Assembly (NCBI GenBank): GCA_037447655.1
Contig: JBBHKE010002111.1
Coordinates: forward strand, 271,847 to 314,754
DNA length: 42,908 nucleotides
From: Zygnema cylindricum
Taxonomy: Eukaryota; Streptophyta; Zygnematophyceae; Zygnematales; Zygnemataceae
Direction of reading: 5' to 3'
Part shown: positions 29,005-41,200 of the stretch, one piece after another
Position numbering within the stretch: position 1 is the first letter of the stretch
Layout: each line of letters begins with the position of its first letter
Notes under the pieces: generated by a model
Seen by the model: only the letters and a program-made list of their open reading frames with translations
The model's database searches: none
What the model was told of the DNA's origin: nothing
Position numbers and translations under genes: made by a program

Positions 29005-31803
29005 ATGGCTGCCTCGTATTCAGGTATAGGAGGGGTGCCTCTACCTTCTACCAGTGGTACCAAGACAAGGAGGAGGTCAAGTAAAGCTGGTTCGGATTTG
29101 GCGGGAAATGATGATTTGACAGCCATCAATTCTGTTCGGAGTTCAAAAAAAGCTAAGGACTTTGCTATTGACGCAGCCAATAATCATACTTTGGAAGAAC
29201 CTGCAGTTGCAGAGAATGTACCGGAAATTGCAGAAGGAGTAAACGGAAATTATTTGTCAAATACGCTTGCTAATGAGGTGTCGAAAATTAAAAAGTTGCC
29301 ACTCAACCCGTTTGATTCAAGCAGAGGAGAAGATAACGTAGAAGAGAATGTCAAAAAAGAGTTACAGCCTGTCAAGCGTGGATTAAGGTCGTCGTTTCTC
29401 GGAGACGTCCTTCGTCATCCTTTGTTTTCAGCCTTGAGTGCTTTAGTTTTTGCCGGCCTTTTTATGAGTTATGTGGTTCAATACTCAGGAACTCGAGACG
29501 GGAATGATGACATGCATAAAATTCACGAAAATGTTCAGTCTTTGGCGAAAAGGTTTCAAATTCAAATCGATTCAACTGAAAACTCTTTGAAAGTACTGAA
29601 GGGAGAGCAGAGTAAATTCGGGGATAAAATGGATAACTTCGAGAGCAACATTAATCTAGGATTAAAAAAACTGTCTACGAGAATAGACGAGGTTGAAGCC
29701 TCTTTGGACAAAAACAGTCTCCATTTGAATAGTCTTGAAGGACGTTTGCAAAAATTTGACGCCAAATTTGACTCCTCACTGGAACAAGCCATTGCTAATT
29801 CGTTACCGTCTGTCAAAAAAGAGATAATGGAACTTGTCGACATTGTCATCACCGAAAAATCGGCGCAAGGACTCGGAGACATAATTACTTTGGACGATGT
29901 TCGAAAACTGGCGAGAAGTCTTATCGAAGAGGAATTTGAGAATCGAGTCGATGGAGTTGGTTTACCTGACTATGCTCTTGCGAGTGGAGGGGCGAAAATC
30001 CTCGCCCATTCAGAAGCAGTTGAAATGAAGGGTTTGTCCGTTTATAAGTTGGGGCTGGCGTCTCTTTTGAGGCAAAGTCACATTCATTCTTCTTCACTAA
30101 AAGTTTTGCAGCCTTGTAATGGAGTGCCTGGGGAATGTTTGCCACTAAAGGGCACCAACGGGACAGTGGACATTGGGCTTCGTACGACAATTTTTCCAAC
30201 AGATATCACTCTCGAACATGTTTCTGAAGTAAGTTGCTTTGCGTTGCATTGTTTTCTGTTGAATATGTGACATGACATATGCGGATTTTTTCACGGATTT
30301 GTCCTTGTAGGAAGAGTGTGCGAGCCGGGAAGGCGATGGAGACAGGGGGAGAGGGAGAGGGAGAGGGAGAGGGAGGAATTCCATGTTTTTCTTTTTGTAT
30401 GTTACAGAATTGTGGTTATCTGTTCTACTGCAGCAACAAACTTCAAGTTGTAGAGAGACGAGGTTGTAGAATTTTCTAGAGCCTCCGACTTGAAATTCTC
30501 GTCTAAGCTGTTTTTTTATTTTTGTTTTCTTGAGTTTTCATAGGTGTTGGACTGCATTTGTAGCAGGATTTGGACATGTTTATTTTTCATCGATATTCCT
30601 AATAAACGTTTCCTAATAAACGTTGAGGTTGTGTACTGTTGTATAGTTTTGTCTTATCTGGCTCCTATATGATTTGCTGTCTAGCTGTATGTGATGGGTA
30701 CACTACAACGCGAATTACTATTAGCGTTTATAACACTAACCCCGTTCCTGTTTTTTTTTTTTGGCCTCTGGACATAAATTAGCTTTAATAGTACTAATTG
30801 TTTATTTTTTTTGAACGCCAATTTTGTAAGCCGTTGAAAGCCGTCCTCGTTTTCCTTACGTAAATTAGAGTTTGTAATATTAAAGTCAATCCACCCTTAT
30901 AATTCTAAATGCTAATCATGGTGTATTCACGAAGATTGGCATCGACTGCCGTTGGTCAGGTATGGGGCTTTGACCTTGATCGTCTAGTATTGTGGGTTAC
31001 ATCATTGTTTTATTTTTTTGATTTTTTGTTTATATTGGTGGCTGTTATTTTTTTTGGTCAGCAATTGACGCCTTTAAAAAACGTGAATTCTATTTGTTTC
31101 CGTATCCAGTTTCGTGATGGTATACTGACTCAAAGTTGAGACTGTTCCGCTTATAAAATGTAGGGAGGAGGGTCAATGAGGGCTATAGGTGTCGCTTTTA
31201 TCCTTGGTCGATGCGTTTTACGCGGTAATGGTGTATCTGTGGTCTTCTTTTTGCAAGTGCTGATTATTTTGGTCCTCTGTCGTTTAAACGGCAAAAAAAA
31301 AGAAGAAAATATTTTTACTGGGAGACCTCCTAAATTTCTCACCTTACGAGGAGTTTGAGGTTTTTTTTGTTCTTGCCCCAAACCTTGACTTGGTTGCTGT
31401 GGTTGAAATAGCAAAAACAACTATTTCTACTGGGAGACCTCCCCAATTTCTCATCTTCCAAGTAATACTAGGTTGTTTTTTTTTCTTTTTCCCTTCTGTA
31501 TTGTGTTTTTTGCAGAGAATTTCCTTTGACATGAGCAGTGCACCCCGGAACTTTGAAGTTGTGGGATGGCACAAAAAACAAAGTGGGATCGAGTCTCCCA
31601 GTGAGGGAGTGTTGCTCGGTTCCTTTCTCTATAAGATAAAGGGCCGACGAGTACAAACTTTTCAAATTTCGGAGGAGGGAAGGAAACAAGCGGTTAACAT
31701 TGTACGCCTCAATGTGTTATCCAACCATGGAAGTCCGTCGTACACTTGTATATACAGGTTCCGTGTCCACGGTAACCCTGTGGAATCGCAACTCGTGAAT
31801 TGA
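29005..31803 (+). CDS. SUN-domain inner nuclear membrane protein (two exons, 503 aa)
   Basis: SUN proteins sit in the inner nuclear membrane, trimerise through a coiled coil and bind KASH proteins to form the LINC bridge to the cytoskeleton. Exon 1 is 29005-30228 (408 codons) and exon 2 is 31516-31803. The intron (GTAAGT...TTGCAG) is phase 0, so V-S-E continues as R-I-S-F-D. Visible in order: basic nucleoplasmic N-terminus (T-K-T-R-R-R near 19, S-S-K-K-A-K near 46); one membrane segment at about 138-163; predicted coiled coil at about 168-300; SUN domain from about 320 (P-D-Y-A-L-A-S-G-G-A) through I-T-L-E-H-V, S-S-A-P-R and S-N-H-G-S to Y-T-C-I-Y-R-F-R-V-H-G. This is the plant SUN1/SUN2 layout. 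The start is in good context (GGCCATGGCT). The N-terminal part of the SUN domain (about 335-370) diverges from angiosperm sequences. Confidence 0.93.
30229..31515 (+). other. SUN gene intron with repeats
   Basis: 1287 nt, GT-AG. Contains a GGGAGA microsatellite (about 30345-30375), a degenerate MITE (30706-30923) and a roughly 110-bp direct duplication whose copies include CTGGGAGACCTCC (about 31319 and 31429). It splits the SUN domain just after I-T-L-E-H-V-S-E. Confidence 0.85.
30706..30923. mobile_element. degenerate TA-flanked MITE in the SUN intron
   Basis: The left end CAACGCGAATTACTATTAG resembles the CACCGCGAATCG family; the right end (GCTAATCATGGTG, then TA) is eroded. Its length fits the 200-220-bp class. 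Confidence 0.6.
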
Positions 31804-31856
31804 GAGGTGACAGTCTAAATTTTCCTCGCGGTCTTTTCTTTTCCCTCATCCTATTT

Positions 31857-32130
31857 TCTTGGTTCAATCGTCTGTCCAAAATTCTCTTTTTTCCCTTTTT
31901 CTTATCTTTCTTCGGTCCGATAATGTGTCACCATGTTCAAATTTCTCTCGTTATCTTTTTCCTTTTTTCTGTTTTTCTTGGTTCAGCAGTATGCTACGAT
32001 GTCCAAAATTCTCTCACGGTTTCGTTTTTCCTATTTTTCTTAGTTCAACGATGTCCAGAATTCTTTCATTGTCTTGTCTTTTTGTCTTTTTCTGTTTTCC
32101 TTCTTTTCTTGGTTCGGCGATATTCTACCG
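31857..32130. repeat. pyrimidine-rich degenerate tandem repeat downstream of SUN
   Basis: Units contain TTGGTTCA, GATGTCCAAAATTCTCTC and long T/C runs; at least three imperfect copies (31860, 31980 and 32040 regions). It may overlap the 3' UTR. Confidence 0.5.
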
Positions 32131-34451
32131 TGGCAAAGTTCACTTACAATACGCCTTTCACTTTTCCGACTGTACAATTTTATTCGATAACCTCAAAATC
32201 TTCTATACACGTAAATTGAGAGCTCCAACTCCTGGTTGTCTCAATCGCTTAGTTTCGTTTGTTTCCTGGTTTCTTTTTTCTTTTTAGTCCTTCTCTAACT
32301 ACTATATTTTGAGTTGGAGCTCCACACCAAATACTGTCGGCTGTTCCTCGTGGGAGGCTGTGTATATAGTGCTTTTAGGGTTTCCTCAAGGGTTTTTAGA
32401 ATGTTAGGGTTTTTTTAGGTTTTTTAGATCTTCATAGGTACCACGTTTATGTAGTTTCCATTTGATGGTCAAATTTCAATCAGGGGAAAAACAATCGTGT
32501 GTGGGTTTGTTGTACAGTCAAGAAGACTATCGCTCCAGTTGTATGTTAGATGTTAATGGGAATCTTATATGAAGTTTAACGAGAATTCTTCTTCTGGTGC
32601 TGTCTTTTACTGCTGGTCTTCAATGTTGTTTTTCAATTTTATTTTTTGATGTTGTTTTTTAGTGCTCCTTTGCTCGTACCTTTTGAGAATTGTGTTTCGG
32701 TGTTGATGAGAGGTGGTACAAAATGTCACATCACGTCTGGCTGGTATGGAGTATTGAATGATCTCAATGGTGATTTTTCGCTTGGGTTCCTATCATGGTT
32801 CATGTGGGAAACAATTGGACACCCCATATGTGGTTGCCCCGTACTAAACGTGTATTGTCGTATTATACGGTATAATACGCGTATAGGATGCGATTACCCC
32901 ATATGGCGTTTCCAATTGGTTTCGCACATGTGAACTATCCTTAAGAATGCACTTTAATATGGATGCTCCTTTAGTTTCAGCGTATCAATGGACAGTCGGG
33001 GGATTATTGCTCAAACCGAAAGTGTTTTCTTCCGAATCATCTCGACAGCTTATTCTTTTTCTCTCTGCGGTGGTTGAGTATCACCGACTATTTTCACAAT
33101 CCTTTATTAGTTATTCAGTTGTACTGATGTCAAACGGTCCTTCTTCATGGCTACTGGGATGATATGACAATCTGAATGAAAAATATGCGTTGGGAAACTA
33201 CTTAAAGAAAAAAAGAAAAAAACTGAAACAAAACAAGCGTGACCGTGTCGCATCAGCTCTCATGAATTTGACATGGTGGTGTATTTGAGAATTGCCCGTG
33301 TTCAAATGATAGGATCAAAGGGTAGATAGGATGTTGCAAAAATAAATCGCGTTTCCAGGAGACTCCTGTGTTTAGAATCAATGTTATAAAATTTGTGTTA
33401 TAAATGTTAGCTACGGCAAGGTTTCTGCAAGTCGTTTCTTTTAATAACCCGTAATCATGTCACTTTTTGAGTTTTAAGATGTAGTTTCATTAAAGGCACA
33501 GTTCATATTGTCATATTTATAACAATAAGCTTAGTCGAAAAATTGTAGGATAATATAGTAATAGGTACGGCTTAAGCAGATTGGGCTAGAAGTCCATAAC
33601 AAAGTCCGCAGGCGAGTCATTGGACAAAGGCTGAAAGAACTCCAAAGGCTACTGCATTGACTATTTAAGGATATTATCTTTTGCCCTTATTGACTTTTGA
33701 AAAATTGACGCAAATTTTGACTCCATACGGCATTGAAGCGGCTGGAGAAATTAAACCCTCAATGGTAAATCACTAAATTGACTCCTTCACTTCGTAATAA
33801 ACGACTCCCATGACTGGAATTTCGGTCTTCCTTATAAAAATGTACTTTTCTTGAGACAATATTGGAGGTCCCAAAACATTCATCGCAAATAAACCCTCCG
33901 GAGATTATAAAAACTTATATGAAAGGAATAATTATAATAAGCTTTTTTGACATGAGCGATGGTAAACCATCCGAGTACATGGAATCAAAAAAATGAAAAA
34001 ATAGTGCATACGACAAACTGCCTTTAGTAACTTAAACTTGCCTCGAGATTGAACCCTAACAAATTGCATTAACGTTCTTTTTCACACGTAAAAGCTCTTT
34101 TCTTTGTGCACAAATACCTGTTTTTCAGTGGGAGACCGCCAGTGGAAGGTGAGAACCTTAACTTTCAATTGCGGCCGTCAGATGAACAATCTGACGACTG
34201 TGCACGGAGAATAGATTTTTTAAGTGGCGAAAAACCATGAACACTAATAGCGATGCACGAGGGTACTGTACCTTACCCAAAAGTTAAAAAGAGAAAGAGT
34301 ATCGACGGCTGAGAATCAAAAGACAAAATCGACGACCAATGTACGTTGTTTTCAAAGACAACTGAAGCAAAAATTAGGGTTTGCTGAAATGGTGATCTAA
34401 TACTCAGAAAGGTTCAACCAATCGTCCTTTTCTTTTTTGGTAGAAGCAGAT
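32131..34451. other. intergenic DNA; no gene seen
   Basis: T-rich, with telobox-like TTAGGGTTT near 32377-32410, an AT palindrome CGTATTATACGGTATAATACG at 32860-32880 and a MITE remnant (CACTAATAGCGATGCACG) at about 34234. Open frames up to 95 codons match nothing I recognise. Confidence 0.5.
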
Positions 34452-35126
34452 ATGGTTTTTCACAAAGGCACATCGCGTATTTTACCTTCTTTACAAAGAT
34501 GTATTTTGACAAATCTAAAGGAAACATCATTTCAGGGAAAAACATCGTCCGTACAAGAAAAGTTATTAAGTAACTTTTGTCGTTTGTCAAATCCTTTTAT
34601 TGCTATTTCAGCTCAAGTTTCCTTACAAGATGATTTTTCTTTTTCAGTTTCATCAGACCTGAAAAGAAAGGATGTTAAAGAAAAGATTTATGCTCCTTTA
34701 TTCACAGCGGATAATCTTCCACCAAGCTCCTCAACTTTTACAACTTACAAAGAAGTTGAATTTTTAGGTTTTTCTGCAAAGAATTTACAGGAGAACTATT
34801 CCGTAACCCAGAGGAATGAGAGGCTCAAGAGTTTTTTGGAACCATGTTCGCATTTGGAGAAAAAATGCGTAAAGAAAATGCAACCTGAAATGCAATTGAA
34901 GATCTTCAATGATTGGCAGGTGACAAAAAGTCAAAGTCAAATTCAATGTCAAAGTCAAAGTCAAGTTCACCCTGAAAGTCAAAGTTATAGTCAAACAATG
35001 GATCTCCCTCCTTTTGGAGAAGTGGTAACCATGGAGACTAGTAGTGTGAAGAAGAAAAGGAGATTGAAAATGAACAAACACAAACAAAAAAAACTTCGAA
35101 GGAGGGAACGTTTTCGCAACAAGTAA
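34452..35126 (+). CDS. mS38/COX24-type mitochondrial small ribosomal subunit protein (224 aa)
   Basis: The last 27 residues (S-V-K-K-K-R-R-L-K-M-N-K-H-K-Q-K-K-L-R-R-R to the end) match the short basic C-terminal domain of mS38 (AURKAIP1 in animals, COX24 in yeast). That domain lies in the mitochondrial small ribosomal subunit and contacts rRNA. The rest is poorly conserved in this family, as expected for a targeting and linker region. Residues about 159-182 are a Ser-Gln repeat made from GTCAAA units. I chose the first ATG at 34452. A four-codon upstream frame (34389-34400) precedes it, and a polypyrimidine tract ending in TAG at 34442 could be a 3' splice site of a 5' UTR intron or of an unseen first coding exon. 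The domain call is firm; the start is less so. Confidence 0.75.
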   Translation: MVFHKGTSRILPSLQRCILTNLKETSFQGKTSSVQEKLLSNFCRLSNPFIAISAQVSLQDDFSFSVSSDLKRKDVKEKIYAPLFTADNLPPSSSTFTTYKEVEFLGFSAKNLQENYSVTQRNERLKSFLEPCSHLEKKCVKKMQPEMQLKIFNDWQVTKSQSQIQCQSQSQVHPESQSYSQTMDLPPFGEVVTMETSSVKKKRRLKMNKHKQKKLRRRERFRNK

Positions 35127-36228
35127 TTCATAGCTTTAGTGTGCGATTTTTGGTTTACGTTTTCTTCCATAATTTCGATGTTGATGTTTTCACCCAAGAA
35201 TGTATCTGCCGATTTTGAACTGTTCTTTCATCACATTAGTTTATATTTTTTAGGGTTTCCTAGGAGTTTTTAGTTTGTAGGATGTTTTGTAAGTGTACAA
35301 ATTCAACTAAATTCAGTGTTTAGGTGTCTCTTTGATAAATTAGGGTTTCCATTTGCCGATCTGTGTTGCTTGGATACTTTTAAAGATATCGAGAGTCCAT
35401 TGTTGTTGGTTTTAGGAGGTGGAGGTAGTGATTTCGAAAAGAAAACTGTTTAAAAGGAAAAAAAAAACAGGATTTTTGGGAAACAGGAATTTTCACTCGA
35501 GGTCATTTGACAAGGCCATCATGTATAACATTTTGACTTTGGCAACTGCAAAAAAATTATGTCTCAATTGGATTTTTAAACCTTATGTATATATTTGACC
35601 TAAAAAGCTGCTTTTTGGGAGATTGGTTTGACTTTTTTTTTTTTCGATTGTGTGTCCTTGCCTGTTTTGTATCCTTATATGACATCTCATGACGTCACAT
35701 GTCACATCATGGTTATGTACTGTCAAACTGTTAAAAAAAAAAATCAAAGAATTAGGATCCTTATACTTCTGTTTTTTTGTCTTTCTTTTGGAATTTTGTT
35801 AACAACTTCAATAATAGAACCGTTTTGGTTTAATATACTGTAGATCGCTATTAGTGTTGGTAACATTAATTAGGTCGCGACTCTTTTGGGCCCAAATAAT
35901 CATAAAATAATGTTAATAACACTATCTAAAGGATTGGTTTTAAATCTGCCTCGTCAGCCCTAAATTAGTATTACTGAAGTACTAATTACTACTAATTTTG
36001 CTTTAACCCTAATAAAAATTTTCCACACTAATATTTGTGAATAGTTTATCTTCTCTTTTGAACATTCGCTTTTGCTGAAAAGTTTTTTTTATCCTTTATA
36101 TTTTTGCTATTTTTTGCATATTTTCTCAACTTTATTTTAAATATAAAAGGGGTTTACTTATGTTTTTAGGAAACAGTGAATAAACTTTTTTGGTACTGAG
36201 ATCTTCAACAGCTTTGATTTAAATTATG
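35127..36228. other. convergent intergenic region; no gene seen
   Basis: Contains teloboxes (TAGGGTTTCC near 35252 and 35341) and a MITE remnant starting about 35842 (GATCGCTATTAGTG). An internal block at about 35935-35985 resembles the family's CATAATCTGCCACG region. No coding signal. Confidence 0.5.
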
Positions 36229-36575
36229 AACTGAAGGGAGAAGGGAAAGGAGGTTTGGGAAGGAAGGGAAGGGAGGGCTGGGAAGGAAGGGAAGGGAAGA
36301 AGGGAGAGGAGGGAAGGGAAGGACGGGACGGGAAGCGAAGGGGAGGGAGAGGAGGGAAGGGAATAATGGAGGGAAGGGAGGGAGGGAGGGAGGCAAGGAA
36401 AGGGAAGGGAAGAAGGGAGGAAAGGGAGGGGAGGGAGGCAAGGGAAAGGGAAGGGAAGAGAAGAAGGGAGAGAAGGGAAGGGAAGTCTAGGGAAATTAAG
36501 TGAAGGGAAGTGAGAAAGGGAAGGGAAAGGAATAAGCGAGGGAAGGGATGGAAGAACGGAGGGAAGGGAAGGGTG
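36229..36575. repeat. polypurine tract 1 (GGGAA/GGAGG repeats)
   Basis: About 340 bp almost entirely A and G on the + strand, built of GGGAA and GGGAGG units. Such mirror-like polypurine DNA can form triplex or G-quadruplex structures; none is demonstrated. The open frames through it are artefacts. Confidence 0.85.
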
Positions 36576-36760
36576 TTGAGTTAGATTTCGTTTGTGTATG
36601 TGTGTATGTTCGTGTTTTTATTTATTTATTTATTTTATTTATAAATTAATTAATTAATTAAAAAATTTGGGAGGGGTGTTAAGATAGACTTCGTTTGTGT
36701 ATGTGTGTATGTTCGCGTCTTTATTTGTTTATTTATTTTATTTATTGATTAAGTAATTTA
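36572..36760. repeat. duplicated ~70-bp segment between the polypurine tracts
   Basis: GGGTGTTGAGTTAGATTTCG (36571) and GGGTGTTAAGATAGACTTCG (36674) each lead into TTTGTGTATGTGTGTATGTTCG and a TTTATT microsatellite. They are two direct copies about 100 bp apart. Confidence 0.75.
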
Positions 36761-36828
36761 CTTTTTTTTTTTTGGTTTTTTGTTTCAAATGAATGTTTTA
36801 AAACTTATGTGAAAAAAAAATTGAGCAT

Positions 36829-37280
36829 TGAGAGGGGGGAGGTAGGGAGAGGGAGGGGGGAGGAGGGGAAGAGAGGGAGAGAGGGAGGAGGGAGGAGAGG
36901 GAGAGGGAGGAGAGGGAGAAGGCGGAGAGAGGGAGAGGGGGGAGTGACGGACAAAGATGGAGAGGGGGAGAGGGGGAGAAGGGGAGAGGGGGAAGAGAGG
37001 GGGAGAGGGAGAAAAAGGGAGAGGGAGAAAAGGGGGAGGGGGGAGAGGGTGAGAGGGTGAGAGGGGGAGAGGGAGGGGGAGAGGGAGGGAGAGAGGGAAA
37101 GAGAGGGGGAGAGGGAGGAAGAGAGGAAAAGAGACGGTGAGAGGGGAAGAGAGAAAGAAAGAGAGAGGGAGAGGAGGAGAGGGAGAGGCAGAGAGGGAGA
37201 GGTGGGAGAGGGGGAGAGAGGGAAAGGGACGGAGAGAGGCGGGGAAGTGAGAGGGAACAAGGGGAGACATGGTGAGTGGG
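36829..37280. repeat. polypurine tract 2 (GGGAGA repeats)
   Basis: About 440 bp of GAGAGGG/GGGGAGA units, nearly all purine on the + strand. Its composition differs from tract 1 (GA-rich rather than GGGAA). Confidence 0.85.
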
Positions 37281-38285
37281 AGACTAGTTTTTATGCGTTT
37301 TTGATAATTTGTTGGTGGTTTTGTGTTTATAGTGTCTTTATTTTGGCATTATCCTATTTTTCCTTTTTTCTCTTTTGTCGATATGTTGTTTTATCATTTT
37401 TGGCCTTTCTAGTGTTTTTTTTTTTTTTTAGTTGGTTTTTTTAAACGGTTTATCATCATACTTTATTTAAAATAGAAGTGTAGTATGTTTTACTTCTTAT
37501 TTGTCGATTTTTTTTTTTGGGAAAGTCCACATGCAAAAAACGTTTAAACATTGACTAAACTTGAGAAAATAGCTAAGATTTTACGATCCTAGATCTTTAG
37601 GCCAACACAACTTCCGTTTCTTTTTCTTTTCCAGGCAGTCTGAAGGCGTCTGATTTTTTTTTTCCCTGCCCCAAATCTTGGTTCGACAATAACTGGAAAC
37701 CTTTTTCCGGTTTTGTTATGTTTTATGCACAGACAAACAATCCGACGAGGTGTGCACAGAGAAAAAGGCGATTAAACGCCGAAAAAAACATTTACTCTAA
37801 TGGCGATTTATGGCATAATTTTTTATCATTAGTCTAATAGGACTTCAGAAAAGCCTTACAATGAAACATGAAAATGGCAACTAAGTTGCTAAAGAATGTA
37901 AGAAGTAACAACTTTTCTTCTCTATATTATCCTTTAACTTTCCTTCACCTTATAATATACAATCTTATAACATACACAATCTTACAACCTTATAATTGTA
38001 ATATATCAATAACCTTTACTACCGAACAAGGGAAACAAAAAAGGACGAAAAGTTCGTTCAACAAAAAAGGACAAAAAAATGGTTCTATCTTTCTGAGCAT
38101 ACTTGCTAAATATTTTCCGTATCTAAATAGTTTCCAAACAAATGCGGTATCTATGGTTATTAACAATATAAACTAGGTCGTGGTTTCTTTGACCAAATAC
38201 CATAACAGTTATGATATAATAAATAATAATACATCCTATTTTCTAACAATACACAAAACGTTATATCCCTTTTCTTAACCCCTTT
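37281..38285. other. intergenic DNA downstream of both convergent genes; no gene seen
   Basis: T-rich, then A-rich. At about 37740-37810 there is another GTGCACAGAGAA / CTAATGGCGAT remnant of the TA-MITE neighbourhood. The 3' UTR of the TM9 gene lies at the right end. Confidence 0.4.
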
Positions 38286-41200
38286 TTATTCACATTTAAC
38301 GGCACGGTATATGTGGCGTACAAAGAGGAGAGATGCCTTGTATCCCACGGAACCAAGTATGAGAAAAAACCCATAGGAGATACACACCATATAACCGAAA
38401 AAAAACGAGAATTGCATAAATCCGGTCATATCGGATTTTTCCCAATAGTAGTACAAAGAGGAGCCATATATAAATAAGCCTGTGGAACCGCCACATAAGA
38501 ATGACCTGCGAACCGACCCAACCATTTGCAAAATGTTAGTCGTCAATACTAAATTAGGTCCACATAAGAACAAAATGCAAATGATGTCTATTGATATACA
38601 CCTTGTATCGTTATTAGCGTCAATAACACCATGTCGATGCCCAAAAACTTTACCACTTGAACCTAAAATAGTATCAATGACACTAATTGTTTTTTTCTTG
38701 ACGGTAATTCTTTAAAAGGGTTCATAATCAGCCACATTGAACCGAAATAGAATTAATAACACTAATTGCTAATAATTTCTTCACTCAAATAACAATACGT
38801 GCATGGTGTACATTTCATGCAGGGAAAATCGGGAAACCTACAGTTCCATTCGCACCTGTCTCATCGCTTATTTTTAAGTTAGAATTATTTTTTAATTTTA
38901 GTTAGAATGTACACTAAGTTATTCTGTACCGAATACTTTTGTACTAAATAATTGCATCCGTTTGATAATATTTGTTCATTTAATGTTGACTCTTTTTACG
39001 AACAATGCATTTGTCACCATTCAATTATTCTTTCTAGTGACACACGTGTCCTTGTACAGAAAATTGCTTCACTCCATTATTAATTCACCAAGTTTACCTT
39101 ATTATACAACATACGCCATTTTCTAAAAAACCCTAAACAAAAACCTATTAAACCCTAAAAAACATAGGAAAAGAATTGGCACATTACCTCCACCACCACT
39201 CGTGGTCCTCAAAGGCAAGCTGGAAGTACGTCAGTACAATTGTGACAAATGCTGTCACAATGATAAGAGTAATGAAAACAATGAAGAGTATACTGTATAT
39301 GGAGATAATCTTATGTACCCAAACACTAGAAAAGATGTAATTCAACTCGTTGTATATGATACTGAGAGGAAGGAAGCCTGCCATGAACATCTGCATAAGA
39401 AAAGAACTGTAACCTGTGAGGATAGCGAATGGCGAGAATTCAAAGACGGACAAGATTTGAAAGATGAGAAGTCAAAGACGAGAAGTCAAAGACGAGAAGT
39501 CAAAGACGAGAGTTCAAGGACGAGAATCCAAAGACGCTCAAAGACCAGAATCTAAAGACGAGAATTCAAAGGCAAGAATTGACTGACGAGAACTCAAAGA
39601 CGAGAAACCAAAGGCGAGAATTCAAAGACAAGACTTCAAAGATGAGAATTAAAAGACCAGAATCCAAATACCAAAATCTAAAGACAAGAGTCCAAATACA
39701 AGGTTCTAAAGATGAGAATACAAAGACGAATGTTTGCTAAAGAGGATTTGTCAAAAATTTCAGAGCACCTGCGGCAGAGCTTTTCGATACCAAGGGGAAG
39801 CGGGAATTGCACGAGGGTACTTGTTTGTCCTACATGGTGCATAGAAATCTGTCTTGTTTTTCTTTCCAGCGATGGCTCCAAGAATCTGCACACCAAGGTC
39901 TTCTAGAAGTTTTTAGGGTTTCGCCCTAATGATGACCAGAAAACATAAACATTCTAGCTCTTTAGCTGGATACCCGAATGAACACTTCATCACGGAAGGC
40001 CCTAACAGGCTTACTAACTTACCATGAGGAGGAACGACAGGATCCACAAGAGGACAATGATCACAATTGTTTTATATGGAAGTGCCATTGTTGAGCCGTA
40101 CACAATGGCTACCGTATTGTTGAAGGCAAAAATTGCACAGAAAGGACCGGAAAAAATAAACGCTGTGAGGATAACATTCCGCACCTAAGGAACATAGATG
40201 ACAGCCACCATGAGAGAAATGTCAGTCACTACATCGCTAGTCGCTATTAGAGTTGGTGACTTATTAGCGTTAACTCTTCATCAGAATTAACTACACTAAA
40301 ATTATGTGTGGGGTTATTAAATTATTAACGTTAACATTTTTTTGGAGTGAACTACACTCAAATTATGTGTCAGAATTAGTAAACTACTAAAGGTAGCACT
40401 AAAAGAATTAGCGACACTGTGTAATGTGTCAGAGTTGGTACATTATTAGAGCTAGCACCTTATTAGAATTAATTACACTAAATACTGCATAAGAGTTAGT
40501 GAATTATTAGCATAACTACACTAAATCATTTTTTAACACGATCGCGGTTTTAGGTCAGAAAAACACTCACTCAAATTCGAAATGATTAGCTCTAGTAGCG
40601 ATCGGCAGTATAGTTTCTGAATTCAAAATTTTGCATTACTGCAAGCTTTGAAAAACTTCAACACTTAAAGACTATGAGACTCACCCAATTGTCTGCACCC
40701 ATCTGTCGATAAAGATGTGCCGACTCATATCCTGAGATACCAGAAGTAAGCACATATATTATAATACATGCAGTGTACAAGTTTCCACGGTTGTAGTTAT
40801 AAAAGAGACCCAGGAAGGATAGGCCAAAGACAGTTAAAACCAGGACCAGAAGTTGCTTCCCTGCTCCAATCATGGCACAAAACCACCTGCAAAACCATCC
40901 TCAAACTAAAATTTTGGGGACTAAAATTATGACTGTAAAATACAATCATAAAACAGCACACATGCATTCTTGCTGTCGAGCCGAAACATTGGAAAAATAC
41001 GGAAATAGAATACGGATACTGATCATATCGCAATATCGATATTGTCGAGATGATTGCGATATCTGTTAACGGCTCAATATATTGATCGCAGAGACGCTTG
41101 AAAAAAGAAAATATATTGACTATCAGCAAATCCTGCTCAATATACAACATTTCTAAATTCTGCACAACTATAAAACAACACGCATGTATTCTTGCTGTCA

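Noticed and set aside
32646-32933. 95-codon frame between the SUN and mS38-like genes
   Set aside because: No family resemblance, and it spans an AT palindrome and inverted repeat.
36205-37270. Long Pro/Leu/Ser- or Gly/Arg/Glu-rich frames
   Set aside because: They are translations of polypurine/polypyrimidine tracts that lack stop codons by composition.
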